Positions 21,582-32,050 of a stretch of DNA of 64,000 nucleotides are shown one piece after another; positions within the stretch are counted from its first letter, which is position 1, and each line of letters starts with the position of its first letter. The position numbers were made by a program, and so were the translations under genes. Under the pieces are notes generated by a model. That model worked only from the letters and a program-made list of their open reading frames with translations. It searched no databases and was not told the origin of the DNA. Origin of the DNA: Bettongia penicillata ogilbyi (lineage: Eukaryota > Chordata > Mammalia > Diprotodontia > Potoroidae); NCBI GenBank assembly GCA_023548195.1, contig JAJHZJ010000531.1:3520802-3584801 (forward strand), in the 5' to 3' direction.

Positions 21582-21832
21582 TCATTTATTAAGCACCTAC
21601 TATGTATCAAACCCCTCAAGCATTTTACAAATACTATCTCATTTGATCCTCACACCAATGCTGAGAGGCAGGTATTATAACTGTCTCTATTTTACAGTTC
21701 AGGAAACTGAGATATACAGAGGTTAAGTGACTCGCCATGGGTCACACAGCTAGTAAGTGTCTGAAGTCAGATTTCACTCAGTGCTTTGTAACTCCAGGCC
21801 TAGTATTGTATTCACTGTATCACCTTCTTTAG
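21582..21832 (-). repeat. MIR/THER1-type SINE
   Basis: Plus strand: TTTATTAAGCACCTACTATG, CTCATTTGATCCTCACACCA, ATTTTACAGTTCAGGAAACTG, GGTTAAGTGACTCGCCATGG, TCACACAGCTAGTAAGTGTC. This is the complement of the family from 3' to 5' end. Confidence 0.85.
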
Positions 21833-22107
21833 GCATGATGGAAAGTACACTGATCTTCCTAGCCATCCAATGATAGGCCACTTAATTTCTTTTTTGAAAT
21901 TAAATTTTATTTCTCCCTTTGTTTTTACATCGTCTGTAATCCCCCAGTAAGTCTTTCCCTCCTCCTTCTCTCCTCATATTCTTTATAACAAAGAATAAAA
22001 GAGGAAAAAGGTAGTTCAGCCAAACTAATCTGTATTGCAGTACTCCACATTCATAGTGCCTCTCATGAGTTCCTAGCCTTACTTGTACTCCAAAGAAAGG
22101 AGGAAGG

Positions 22108-22229
22108 TGGGGACAGCTAGGTGGCACAGTAAATAGAGCACCAGCCCTGTGGTGGACCTGAGTTCAAATTTGGTCTCAGACACTAACTGTGTGACCTTGG
22201 GCAAGTCACTTAGCCCTGATTGCCTCCAA
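22108..22229 (+). mobile_element. Short marsupial tRNA-derived SINE with TSD
   Basis: TGGGGACAGCTAGGTGGCAC, CACCAGCCCTGTGG, CCTGAGTTCAAATTTGGTCT and TGGGCAAGTCACTTAGCCC, then a short CCTCCAAA end. Flanked by the 16-bp repeat AAAGAAAGGAGGAAGG (22092-22107) and 22230-22245 with one mismatch, so it inserted into the L1. Confidence 0.9.
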
Positions 22230-22326
22230 AAAGAAAGGAGAAAGGCATGTTTTCATATCTCTTTTGGAGAAGGGTAAAGAGTGACCATTAGAATTGCAGT
22301 GGTCAGTTTTGTGTTGTTCTAGTCAT

Positions 22327-22347
22327 TATATATATATATATATATAT

Positions 22348-22387
<40 letters not shown>
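22327..22387. repeat. (TA)n microsatellite
   Basis: About 30 TA units with one GA interruption. The ORF across it (Tyr-Ile repeats) is spurious. Confidence 0.95.
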
Positions 22388-22395
<8 letters not shown>

Positions 22396-22664
22396 TTCTC
22401 CTGGTTCAACCTACCACACCTTGTATCAGTTCATGTAAGTCTTTCTATGTTTCCTTTGTATGCGTGTGTACTAATTTCGCACAACACAATAATAGTGCGT
22501 CACTTTGAAGTTCCACAATGTGCTAATCCCTTCCTCAATCAATGGACATTGACCTTGTTTTTAGTTCTTTGCAACTACAAAGCATGCTGCTATAAATATG
22601 TTCATGTATTTGGGGTTTTTCTTTCTATCTTTCACATCCTTGGAGTATATGGCTAGCAGAACTA

Positions 22665-22800
22665 AGTTACTTAATTTTTTTAAGCCTCAGTTCCTTCAAT
22701 TACAAAATGGAGATACTAATGCCTGCAATGCTTACTTCACAGGGTTGTTGTAAGGAAAGCATTTTGTAAATGTGAATACATAATTACTAAAACAAAGTGA
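22665..22800 (+). repeat. MIR/THER1 3' fragment
   Basis: AGTTACTTAATTTTTTTAAG, ATTACAAAATGGAGATACTA, CTTCACAGGGTTGTTGTAAG, GCATTTTGTAAATGTGAATA. Confidence 0.75.
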
Positions 22801-23551
22801 AAGAAAAAAAAGATACTTCTAAAATCATATACTGAATTATTGCCTGGGGCCTAAAATAGCATTCTACTGGCCTGACTTGTTCAAATTAATCTTATAGGAA
22901 ATCCACAGACCTTACAAATGAGTGAAGAAGGGCTAGGGTCTGAGTGACCAGTTCTAACGTAGCAAGAAGGTCCAAACCATGAATAAGTACTTGGAATGGA
23001 ATATCTATGACCCATACGCATGACTTATTCATTAGTAGTTTGACAGAGGCATTTTTCAACCTATCTGTCCTGTTCTGCTTGAGCACCCCTGCAGATTCAG
23101 AGAAGAGCAGAATGTAGTTTTCTTAATAGGTTTCTCTGGGAGAACAGATTTACCCATCCATGCCTGGAAGAGAAATTTCTTCCTTCTGGAGCCAGTCATA
23201 TTCAGCTTCTATTTCTTCATGGAGTTAAACATGAACACCCAAGCCTAAAGAATCAAGCCACCTCCCCCTACACCTTCCTGTTAATGAAACATGACAAAGG
23301 ATTGAAGACAGCGCAGGGCTGGTATAGACAGCTTCCAGGAAAGGAAAACCCAGGGAGGCTAGACTCCAGCATCACTCAAGCCAACATGTTTACAGTAATC
23401 AGCCACCAGAACTCAAATCAGACAGTCAATTTCTAGTCTATTAAGCAAACATGCTCTTTCCTACTCCAAATCTAAAGAGAGAAATGAAGTTTTTATGGGA
23501 AAGTGAGGGGAGTACCTACATTTGGGGACTGGCAGGGGCTTTGAAATTTTA
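22801..23551. other. Unassigned sequence
   Basis: No repeat or exon recognised. A 64-codon minus ORF (22892-23086) has no domain. Confidence 0.4.
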
Positions 23552-23815
23552 ATAACAATAATAACTAACATTTATAGAGTACTTTAAGGTTAGCAAAGTG
23601 TTTTACAAATATGATCTCATTTTATCCTCATAGCAACCCTGGGAGGCAGGAGCACCTATGCTTCCCATTTTACAGAAGAGAGAACTGAGGAACACAAAAG
23701 GTAAGCAACTTATCCAGGGTCACACAACTAGTAAGTGTCTAAGGTCAGATCTAAACTCAGATCTTTCTAATTCCAGGCTCAGCACTCTATCCCTTGGGTC
23801 CCTAGCCAAATTATC
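23552..23815 (-). repeat. MIR/THER1-type SINE, near full length
   Basis: Plus strand: ATAACTAACATTTATAGAGT, TTTAAGGTTAGCAAAGTGTT, TATGATCTCATTTTATCCTC, CATTTTACAGAAGAGAGAAC, TTATCCAGGGTCACACAACT, ATTCCAGGCTCAGCACTCTA. Confidence 0.9.
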
Positions 23816-24194
23816 CATGCCTATGTGCCCTACATAATCTCAAGAGAACCTGAGGAATTCATCCTGTCAGAGGGATCCCTGAACTTATGGGAAGATAGGT
23901 AAATAGACCATAATGTAGGCAAGCATGGATGGGTAGCACCAACATTATTAAAGGGCATCTCCCTTCCAAGAGATCACTGATCCCTTCAGGTATCATATAG
24001 GAAAAGTGAAACAAGGAGATGGTTAAGTAGCCTAAGTAAAAAATTTTAAAAGTTGGTCAGTGGAGCATAATCAATGAACAATGAGAAATAATCAAACGTA
24101 AGAGAGTAATAAGAATAAAGAGGTATTTTCTTCCCATTCAGATTCACAAACCCTCTGAAATCTACCCCAAATTAAGAACCCATGATCTGTCTAG
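23816..24194. other. Unassigned sequence
   Basis: Nothing recognised. Confidence 0.4.
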
Positions 24195-24380
24195 GCCAAT
24201 TCTTTATTTAAAAGATTACGAAATTGAGTCTAACAAAGTTAAGTAACTGAACCAAAGGCATATGGATTATAGTTAGCCAAGGTTCAATTTGAAACAAATT
24301 TTTCTGATTCAATGTCAGAGAACTGAGACAACTGGGTTTTTCAGATTCCAATCTTTCCGTTACACTATACTGACTCTAAA
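24195..24380 (-). repeat. MIR-type SINE, degenerate
   Basis: ACGAAATTGAGTCTAACAAA, AAGTTAAGTAACTGAACCAA and TTCCAATCTTTCCGTTACAC in minus-strand order. Confidence 0.5.
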
Positions 24381-24507
24381 AGAGAAACCTTTCAATACTG
24401 GATAGTTATCATGCCCCACCTATAAGCTCTCTATTCTAGGTTAATCATCACCAACTTCTTTGAGTGGTAACATGACTTCACAGAGATTCACCTTCCTCTA
24501 GAACTCA

Positions 24508-24620
24508 AAGGTTCTTAACTTGAGGTCTACTATTTAAATATTTTGATAACTGTTTTAATATCATTATTTTCTTTGTAGTCTCTGTGTTTTCTTTTGTACA
24601 TTTAAAAACATTAAAAACAA
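24508..24620 (-). mobile_element. MER-type DNA transposon, left part
   Basis: CAAAGGTTCTTAACTTGAGG is the terminus. The internal TTTCTTTGTAGTCTCTGTG and ACATTTAAAAACATT match a mammalian non-autonomous DNA transposon that resumes at 25320 after an L1 insertion. A second copy is at 59665-59845. I cannot name the family with certainty. Confidence 0.6.
24611..24620. repeat. TSD of L1, left copy
   Basis: TTAAAAACAA, repeated at 25320-25329. It fits the TT/AAAA consensus of the L1 endonuclease. Confidence 0.75.
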
Positions 24621-25319
24621 GTTGAGTATATGATTGTGATGGAATACTACTATAATAAATGATGAGCTCGATGATTTAAAAAAAAACATAGAAAGACTTA
24701 CACAAAACAATGCAGAGCAAAATGGGCAGAACCAAGAAAACATTGTATATAGTAATATAGTAATAGCATTGTATATAGTAATATAGTAATAGCAATATTA
24801 TTTTAAGAACAACTTTGAGTGAACAAATAATTTTGACTATTATAAATACCTAAATTGACCACAAAGGACCTAGAAGGATGACGCTATCTGTAGCTAGAGA
24901 AAGAATTGATCAAAAGAAGTATGTCTAGAACAACTTTATGTGTACATATATATGTGTGTGCGTATAAATATATATATACCTAATTGTATCTAATATACCA
25001 TTAGATACAAATCTGTATTTAAGTGTATGTGTATGTATGTATACATTAAATACTTAATACTTAAATACAGATTTGTATCTAATGGTAGCCATCTCTGGGT
25101 TATTGGTTAAGGGGTAAAAGGGGAAAAAAGAAATTTATGTGATAACTTTAGTATATATTTGGAAGTAATAGCAAATTGTACATAATAGATTTGCAGTTTC
25201 ATGTGCAATCATCTTATTGTACTGTTATGAAAATGCTTATTTTATTCTATAAATTAAAAATTTAATAAATATTTAATTATTATTAATTATTAAATAAAAA
25301 TTTAATAAATAAATAAAAT
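24621..25319 (+). mobile_element. 5'-truncated L1 insertion with TSD
   Basis: 699 bp. It starts in the terminal ORF2 segment (TATATGATTGTGATGGAATA), runs through GAGCAAAATGGGCAGAACCA, CAAATAATTTTGACTATTAT and GAAAGAATTGATCAAAAGAA to an A/T-rich tail. Same subfamily as 35826-36547. A 28-bp perfect inverted repeat lies inside. Confidence 0.85.
24996..25087. repeat. Perfect 28-bp inverted repeat (hairpin) in an L1 3' UTR
   Basis: Arms 24996-25023 and 25060-25087 are exact reverse complements, with a 36-bp loop. Arm 2 is normal L1 3' UTR sequence (TTTGTATCTAATGGTAGC, also at 36349); arm 1 is an extra inverted copy. Confidence 0.92.
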
Positions 25320-25412
25320 TTAAAAACAAAAATTATTCTGAGAGGGAGGTCCTAGGCTTCACCAGACTACCAAAGGGGTCTGTGGCATAAAAACTTTTAA
25401 AGACCCTCACTA
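25320..25412 (-). mobile_element. MER-type DNA transposon, right part
   Basis: TTATTCTGAGAGGGAGGTCC, AGGCTTCACCAGACTACCAA, AGGGGTCTGTGGCATAAAAA and a degenerate AAGACCC end continue the element from 24620. Confidence 0.6.
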
Positions 25413-25436
25413 AAGGGAATTTTTTCTCTCTACCTC

Positions 25437-26010
25437 TGTAACGCAGGAGAGTTCAGACAAAGAGAAGTGGTGCCACACAGGGATAGGAATTAACAAACTT
25501 TATTAATTACTATTCATAATGAGAAGAGAACAGATGCCAATGGGGAATAGGCTCACTCTGTGGCACACAATGTGGTAAATTCCAGACTTGGAACCATACA
25601 ACAGTTTTCACACTAGAGTAAAAGGCCCAGGACCCCTCAGGGCTCAAACTTGTCAAGAGTTTTAGACAAGGAGCCAGCTGGCACCAATAGGAAACTGCCC
25701 ACATCATCCCTCAGTGAAGACAGTGGTATGTTTGGGACTAGAGATATTAGGGGATTTTCTAAATTGCTTAATTAGGATAGAGGAATGGGGGACAAGGATG
25801 GAAGTAGCTTAACTTTCACTGTGCCTCCTAGAAAGAGTCTGGCGGTGGTGGTTTCGCCCAGTCTTCTGAGTGTATATGCATCCCGGAGGACTTGGGTCAC
25901 ACCAGTCAAATTTGCTTTTGCCAGTTTACACCCTTTGACTTCTGGGTGAATTTCTAAACCTGTGTAAATTTCCACCTGTGTTTTGTGGCCTCTCCCCACT
26001 TACTTTTACA
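25437..26010 (-). repeat. LTR-like element
   Basis: On the minus strand it begins TGTAAAAGTAAGTGGGG and ends GCGTTACA, giving TGTAA...TTACA ends. It has a CCTATTGG CCAAT-like box and AATAAA (plus-strand TTTATT, 25499-25504) about 60 bp before its end. No TSD is found at these ends. A 10-bp inverted repeat (25417-25426, 26011-26020) lies just outside. No retroviral coding sequence. The boundaries are inference. Confidence 0.42.
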
Positions 26011-26020
26011 GAAAAAATTC

Positions 26021-26927
26021 AGCATATAAATCAGTATCAAAGGAAATGTATGTTCTGCAAATACAATACAAAAAACATCTCAAAAGAAATATAAACATCT
26101 AAGTGCTTACTTTGGTATCTTCTCATACTAGACTCAGTTGCTCTTAATCACTGTTTAATCTTAAAAATCCAAAACGTTGACATTCCTTTATCTTCTCAGG
26201 AAAAATCATTACTTCATTATACCTACAGTGTTTTGGCACTTGCACAGTTTTTCTCTCCCTCCACTGAGTTCCAAATAGCTTCAGCATTTAATGCCTTTCT
26301 CTGACAGTTTCAGCCTAGCATGACAGCTTGCTGTCATGGTTAATTACTTACTCTGATTACTTTGGCTGAAACCTTCATCAGCCTGTGCCCTGCTAGTCTT
26401 AGAGACCTAACCTTCTGGACCTGACTTTGCTGAGGAGTAGCCATCTTTCTTTGTAGAATTTCACTGCTTGGTTCTACTAAGACCTTGGGTCCTAGGGATC
26501 CTCTCTGTGGTGAAGAAAGCAATTTGGAGTAGGGGTGGGGAGAAGAAAAAGAAGAACCCAAAATACTGAGGCAGTATTTTGTCCCTGGGACTTGATTTTA
26601 TTTTCTAACCATGAAAAAATTTGTTTTAGCTGTCTCAACAGTACCATTTCTACTTCTCTTTCCTCCATACCTGGATTTCCCCTCTTGGATTCTCCCTCCT
26701 TACTAATCAAAGGTTAGTCAGCATTGAGTCATTCTTTAATAATGCTAATCATTTCACCCCTTTAGCTTTCAGTTAGTCATTTTCTTTTCCAATTTAAAGT
26801 GATCATGCCTTTTTTCTTTCTCTGCATTAAAAAAAAAATAACTGAAACATAGCAGAGCATTTTTAAAGTTATGAACTGTGCCCTACAACCACAAAAAACA
26901 TCTAAATATACTTAGGTTACTACCTCC
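26021..26927. other. Unassigned sequence
   Basis: No clear repeat or gene. ORFs of 60-75 codons overlap on both strands and have no domain. Confidence 0.4.
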
Positions 26928-27047
26928 CATTAGATTGTCTATCTGTCTCACTTTCTCTATCTCTGTGTCTGTCTCTGTCTGTGTGTTCTCTGTCTCTCTT
27001 TCTCTCTCTTTGTCTCTCTCTCTCACTCACACACACACAATATATAT
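26928..27047. repeat. (TC)n/(TCTG)n/(AC)n microsatellite
   Basis: CTCT/TCTG repeats grade into CACACACACA and TATATAT. Confidence 0.9.
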
Positions 27048-27164
27048 CTGCCTGCTTATATACAACTTAAGTGGGGTGGTCAGAGACAGAGAGGGTAGAG
27101 GGAGAATATCAAGGTAAAGAAAGAGAAAAAGATGAGGAGAAAGAATGCAGGGCAAGGAAAAAGA

Positions 27165-27300
27165 AATGGAAAACGTTGGTTCTACTATAGGCCACCTACA
27201 TGACTTTAAGAAAAATCACTTCATCTCACTTCATCAGTTTTCTTAATTGTAAAAATAAAAACCTTGGACAAGATAACTGCTAAGATCCCTTCGAGAGGGA
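27165..27300 (+). repeat. MIR fragment
   Basis: ACATGACTTTAAGAAAAATC, TTCATCAGTTTTCTTAATTG, ACTGCTAAGATCCCTTC in MIR order. Confidence 0.6.
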
Positions 27301-27774
27301 GAATAACAGTGAAAGAAAAAGGAAAAAAGACATCTAATACCATGCCCTGAAACCACTACCCCTTCCTTTGTAGGGTTTACCATTTCAAACTGATTCAACA
27401 ACTGCTCCTTCATAGTATCTCATTCTTATCCTTCATTGTATTTTTTCTAAATGTGTGATTTAAAGGCTGAATGTCATTAGGATCCATCAATGGGGGATAT
27501 TAATATGGACTGGAGAAGCTATGCAAGTCTGACTTAGAGAAGAATACCTCTATGAAGAGAGGGTAGGCTTACCAAGGGTCTCACCTGACCATTGCTCAAG
27601 GGCACAAACCAAACTCAGATGTTCTCAGAAGGAACGATCCCAATGACCCCTTCTATGAGATTATACTAAGAAATATCACATGTCTGGGCCTAATCAACAA
27701 AGTTTATATAACTGACTGTTGTTTTTCCTCTGGAAGCAAGTAATAGCATTGGGTAGGATACAGCTATACTATAT
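27301..27774. other. Unassigned sequence
   Basis: Nothing recognised. Confidence 0.35.
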
Positions 27775-28015
27775 ATATACTAAGATGGTTTTGTGTGATG
27801 AAGTCTTCTGTTACCCCTCACAACACTCAGTGAAGCTTGTCCATCCTCCCCCTTTGTATCCAGTCCCATTCTGAAACAAAAGTTTGTGACTATGAGATTT
27901 AATTTGTAAAGATGAATTAATGATCAGAAAAATGGAGACTTTGATCCCTATTTACTGTTTCTGTAATAACCATTTCAGTAATGTTTTGGTATTCTCAACT
28001 GAGCCCAAACATTAA
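27775..28015. repeat. Unclassified interspersed repeat, copy 1
   Basis: Homologous over its length and in the same orientation to 31805-32050: shared blocks TTTGTATCCAGTCCCA, GAATTAATGATCAGAAAAAT versus AAATTAATGATTAGAAAAAG, and ACCATTTCAGTAA. It may be an old LTR read on the minus strand (AATAAATT near 31940 in copy 2), but this is not established. Confidence 0.6.
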
Positions 28016-28894
28016 TTAATGAACATAAATTTTGCAAAAGAAAAATGAAATGGATAGGAGGGGGCACACATAACCCCAACTCCTCAGGGAGGAACTAGTC
28101 AACATTAAGAAAGACAAAAGATAAGAAAGAATATTTCATATCTAATAGAAATTAGTTAAACTTGAACTCTCCACAGTGATCCAGGATGAAGGAAAGAACA
28201 CAATATATTCTTTCCTCTCAGGCTTCCCTATCTCCTGCAATTGGAGGAAGTCTATAGAAGACTGACAGCCTTGTGAATCAGAAGTGACCCAAACTGAAAG
28301 TTGCTAGGAAATACATAGCTGTGGCACAAGTGTGAGGCTCTTTCTGATAACAGTATTGTCAGTTGAGGGCTTTCATCTGCCCCAGTCAATTACTGTGTTC
28401 AAAGGGCAACTTCCTAGATCATTAATTCATTGACATTTTTTGGGAGTTGTTAAAGCCTTGTGACTGTCTTGGGACCTTGAGACATCTAGACCTGTTGGCC
28501 AGGTGCTCAAATACTCCTAAATGTATAATACCTATCTAAATGCATAATATTCTTTTCTCTTTTTTCTACATACCTCCTTGTAGTCTTAATACTAGTTAGG
28601 GTTTTGCAGTAGAGACAAAATTTCCCATGCAAGAAATTATTTTTAGATTCAAGTACTTGTTTTTGAGGTAAAAATTTCCTAAGAAAAACAACATTTTGGT
28701 GGGGGGAGTTTTGTATGTACATCCCAATTTTCAATGAAAAATCATCATATATGACTCACTGAATGCAGTTTTTCAAGATGTACCATTACTGTCTTTGGGA
28801 ATTCTGAATAGTATTCTTAACAGCTTTGGTGGAGAATGTGGACACTCCTCAAAGAACTTCTTGGCAAAGATCCTGTGAACAGGGGTGCTACTAA
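28016..28894. other. Unassigned sequence
   Basis: Nothing recognised. A 75-codon minus ORF (28507-28734) has no domain. Confidence 0.4.
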
Positions 28895-29085
28895 AAGGCC
28901 AATGGGAAAACCAGAGATTAGAGGTCAGAGGACCCAAGTTTGAATATTGTTGGCTTTCCCAAATACCTTTGTGTTCTTGGGCAAGTGACCGTTTTGTCTC
29001 AGTCTCTTCCTCTATAAAATGAACTGTGGCTGAACTAAATTATCATTAAGGTCCCTTTCCAACTCAAAGATCTACAATAATAGAA
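28895..29085 (+). repeat. MIR-type SINE
   Basis: AGAGGACCCAAGTTTGAATA, TTCTTGGGCAAGTGACCG, CTCTTCCTCTATAAAATGAA, AAGGTCCCTTTCCAACTC. Confidence 0.8.
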
Positions 29086-29298
29086 TAATGTGCTACCCTT
29101 CCCAGAGATATTTACATCTTAACAGAGAACAATTATTCTCAAAGAGTAAACCTCTAATGTGAAATTTTAAATTGGAGATATTAGTGCTAGCCCAATAGCA
29201 TCCCTTAAAGTTAGAATACATAAGAGAATTCTAATTCTGCTGATAGTAAAGTTTGCCCTACCATATTTAGAAAGGAGAGAACCATGTTCACTATCTAA

Positions 29299-29301
<3 letters not shown>

Positions 29302-29383
<82 letters not shown>
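29302..29383. repeat. Compound (TA)n(GATA)n microsatellite
   Basis: About 15 TA units followed by about 13 GATA units. ORFs reading Ile-Tyr-Leu-Ser repeats here are spurious. Confidence 0.95.
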
Positions 29384-29639
29384 CTTTGGAGCATTTTTCT
29401 GCTCCGAAAAGATCAAGTGGGTAAGGAGAGTAACATTTTATACTCTTCTCACAGGAGAAAAAAGGAATGAAATAGAGAGGTTTGTAGATTATCAAAATAT
29501 TAAGCAAACAACAGAGAAAGTACTGGGACCCAGGATTTCTTTCACCCTATTTCCCCAAGGTTATGGAGAGGAGAAATAGAACAAAAATGTATGTAATGGG
29601 TTGTGACATGAAATACAAATCTCAGAACTATCAAAAACT

Positions 29640-29810
29640 TTAGAAATCATCATTTGTGACCCCCTTCTTTTACAGATAAATATAACTATCACCAAGAGAA
29701 CTGTAATAACTTGCCCATGTTCAAACAGATAGGAAGCAGCAGAGACCAGATTCAATCCCAGGTCCTCTTACTGAAGACCTGGTTCTTTTTTCATTGCACC
29801 AAGAATAGCA
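29640..29810 (-). repeat. MIR-type SINE
   Basis: Plus strand: CTTTTACAGATAAATATAAC, TAACTTGCCCATGTTCAAAC, CAGATTCAATCCCAGGTCCT, TTTCATTGCACCA. Confidence 0.65.
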
Positions 29811-29889
29811 AACAAGACCTGTCTAGGTGTAACTGTGCCATTGCTGGCTGGTCTGTCACCCAGTCAACACCATTTGTTAAGCAACCACT

Positions 29890-30112
29890 AAAGGGAAGGC
29901 ATCATGGATTGGAGGAAAGAAAGCTATGAAGTCAGGGATCTGGGTTCAGATCCTGATTCTCATACTAATCACATATATGACTTTGATCAAGTGTTTCATC
30001 CTACTCCTCCCTCCTCCCACCCCATACCTCCGTCTGTTGGGCTAGATGACCTCTAAGGTCCCTTCTAGCTCTAGATTTATGATCTAAGGTCCTATGACTT
30101 GGTAGCCAGGGA
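29890..30112 (+). repeat. MIR-type SINE
   Basis: GGCATCATGGATTGGAGGAA, GATCTGGGTTCAGATCCTGA, GACTTTGATCAAGTG, GGGCTAGATGACCTCTAAGG, TCCCTTCTAGCTCTA. Confidence 0.75.
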
Positions 30113-30185
30113 ATGGATTAGAGAGGAGGGTTCCTCCCATCCACCAAGATTTGAGTAATATTGCTGTCTAGTTCTTACTGTTTAA

Positions 30186-30421
30186 TCAGTTAGCCATTTC
30201 TGATGCCATTTGTGGTTCTCTTGGTAAAGATACTGAAATAGTTTGCCATTGCCTTCTCTAGCTCATTTTACAGGTGAGAAAACTGAGGCAAATAGGGTTA
30301 AGTGACTTGCCCAGGATCACACAGATAGTAAATGTCTGAGGGTGGATTTGAACGCAGGACCTCCTGACTTGAGGGTCAGTGTTTTATCCACTGCTCTAGC
30401 TTTATCCACCACCTAGCTATC
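30186..30421 (-). mobile_element. Marsupial tRNA-core SINE
   Basis: Plus strand: CTCTTGGTAAAGATACTGAA (tail), TTGCCATTGCCTTCTCTAGC, AGGTGAGAAAACTGAGGCAA, GACTTGCCCAGGATCACACA, then the complement of the GCTAGGTGGTGGATAAAGC head. Confidence 0.88.
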
Positions 30422-31014
30422 TCTATCTCTGTGAGCAGCCTGCACTGAGTCAAAACTTCAGTGACTCAAAGCTCAGCGGGCCCCAGAGGGAAAGGTGCCA
30501 GGATAGAAGTCAGGACACGGGCATGTCTTGCCTCCTTCCCAGTGGCACAATGCCCTGAGGACTCAAAGGTTTCTATGTCTCCCATGCTGCCAGGACTGCG
30601 GCAAACAGTGCTGCATGACTGAGGTTTAAAGACCTGTGTTGAAACAGGGAGAGAGCTCTTCAAAGAACCAGCTTAGAGGAAGTGAGATGTGAGGCAGCCA
30701 AGCGGAACAGCAGCACTGAAAGCCTGATTCAGATGGAAGACACTATAATTGCCTCCTTTGTGTCCCAGCACAATTTCAAAGTCTGTTCATGTGGGAGAAG
30801 ACTACCTACTATGTAGCTTCCCAATGGGAAAATGAGTAAGATTTCCTGGCTCTCTCTTTCATTGTGCGCCTGTGGATGAAATCCGTGGGAATAAGGGGAA
30901 GCCATCTCACTTCAGAAGCAAGTCACAAAGGCTGCCAAGAAGGGTTCATTCTGCTAAACGATATTTCTGTCATTTTAAAAGGATTTTGGATTCACACTCT
31001 CACCTAATTGCTAT
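30422..31014. other. Unassigned sequence
   Basis: Slightly higher GC around 30460-30600. A 65-codon minus ORF there has no domain. Nothing recognised. Confidence 0.35.
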
Positions 31015-31695
31015 AAGATCATAGGATCATAGATTTTGAGCTGGAATGGACCTGGAGGCTACCTAGGCCAGCCTTCTCATTTGACAAATAGTCAACTGAA
31101 AAGCATATATTAAGTCCAGCTCCCTGCTTAGAGTATAGTTATGACTTAATAAATGTTTGTTGACTGACTCAGTGCTTTCCTATGCGCACAACACTGTACT
31201 AGGCACTGGGAAAACCAATTCAAAAAATGAAACAGTCCCCCTGAGGGAACCTAAGGAAACTGAGACCCAGAGAAGTTAATTGACTTGCCCAGGTTTGTGT
31301 GTGTTCATCCTTCATGGCTGAAGAAAATGATGCCATCAGAGAAATAATGACATGACTTGCACTTGACTTTGTTTTGAGTGAGGGAGGGCTGTGCAGGTCA
31401 CCAGTCTCACCTCTCCTCCAGAGCCATCTGAATCCAGTGACCAGATATTCATCAAGATGACTGGAGATGACCCAGGATGAGGTAGTTAGGATTAAGTGAC
31501 TTGCCCAAGGTCACACAACTAGTAAGTGTCAAGTGTCTGAAGTGAGATTTGCACTCAAGTCCTCCTGACTCCTGCACTGGTGCTCTATCCACTGCACCAC
31601 CTAGCTGCCCCTTGCCCAGGTTTATACTGGTAAGAAATGGTAGACCTAAGACTTGAACCCAAGTTCCCTGACTCCAAGTCACTACAGCTTGCATC
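31015..31695 (-). repeat. MIR/L2 mosaic split by a younger SINE
   Basis: TTTTGAGCTGGAATGGACCT and TAATAAATGTTTGTTGACTG are old MIR/L2-type ends. AAGGAAACTGAGACCCAGAG and TGACTTGCCC (31254-31290) continue after the SINE as AGACTTGAACCCAAGTTCCC (31650). Confidence 0.6.
31297..31610 (-). mobile_element. Marsupial SINE with RTE-derived tail (Mar1 type), 13-bp TSD
   Basis: On the minus strand: GGGGCAGCTAGGTGGTGCAG head, tRNA-core, then a 3' half with CATCCTGGGTCATCTCCAG, GGATTCAGATGGCTCTGGAG and TCAAAACAAAGTCAAGTGCA, the RTE-like tail also present at 49930-50112. Flanked by exact CTTGCCCAGGTTT copies at 31284-31296 and 31611-31623, proving insertion into the older repeat. Confidence 0.93.
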
Positions 31696-31804
31696 ATGGC
31701 AACAATCTGTTATGGGGCACATAAAAATATATTTAATATTCAGGCAGAGTGGGGAAGGCAAGGTATAATTAATTCTCAAATTGTATCACTTCAACTGGGA
31801 TCCA

Positions 31805-32050
31805 GGTATAGATTTAAAATGGCTTTGTGTGGTGGAGCTTTCTCTTATAGTCCTTGTAACACTCAGTGGAATTTCCCAACCTTTCTCTTTGTATCCAGTC
31901 CCACTCCCAAAGTCAGGTTTATAACATTGAGGTATAATTTATTAAAACAAATTAATGATTAGAAAAAGTATAGGCTTCTATCTCTACTTACTGTTTTTGT
32001 AACAACCATTTCAGTAAAGCTTTGGCATTCTCAAATGAGCCCATTTCCTC
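31805..32050. repeat. Unclassified interspersed repeat, copy 2
   Basis: Paralogue of 27775-28015, same orientation; see that entry. Confidence 0.6.

Larger units (their letters stand above)
21890..22660 (-). mobile_element. L1 3' end with a SINE and a (TA)n inserted
   Basis: Minus-strand L1 3' UTR (TTGAAATTAAATTTTATTTCTC complement at its end) is followed inward by ORF2-terminal sequence (TATCAGTTCATGTAAGTCTT, CAATCAATGGACATTGACCT complements). It is split by a SINE at 22108-22229. Confidence 0.65.

Noticed and set aside
21265..21726. ORFs of ~100 codons on both strands
   Set aside because: They translate the (GGAA)n tract into Lys/Glu/Gly or Pro/Ser/Phe/Leu repeats; microsatellite artefact.
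29167..29507. Ile-Tyr-Leu-Ser repeat ORFs
   Set aside because: Product of the compound TA/GATA microsatellite.
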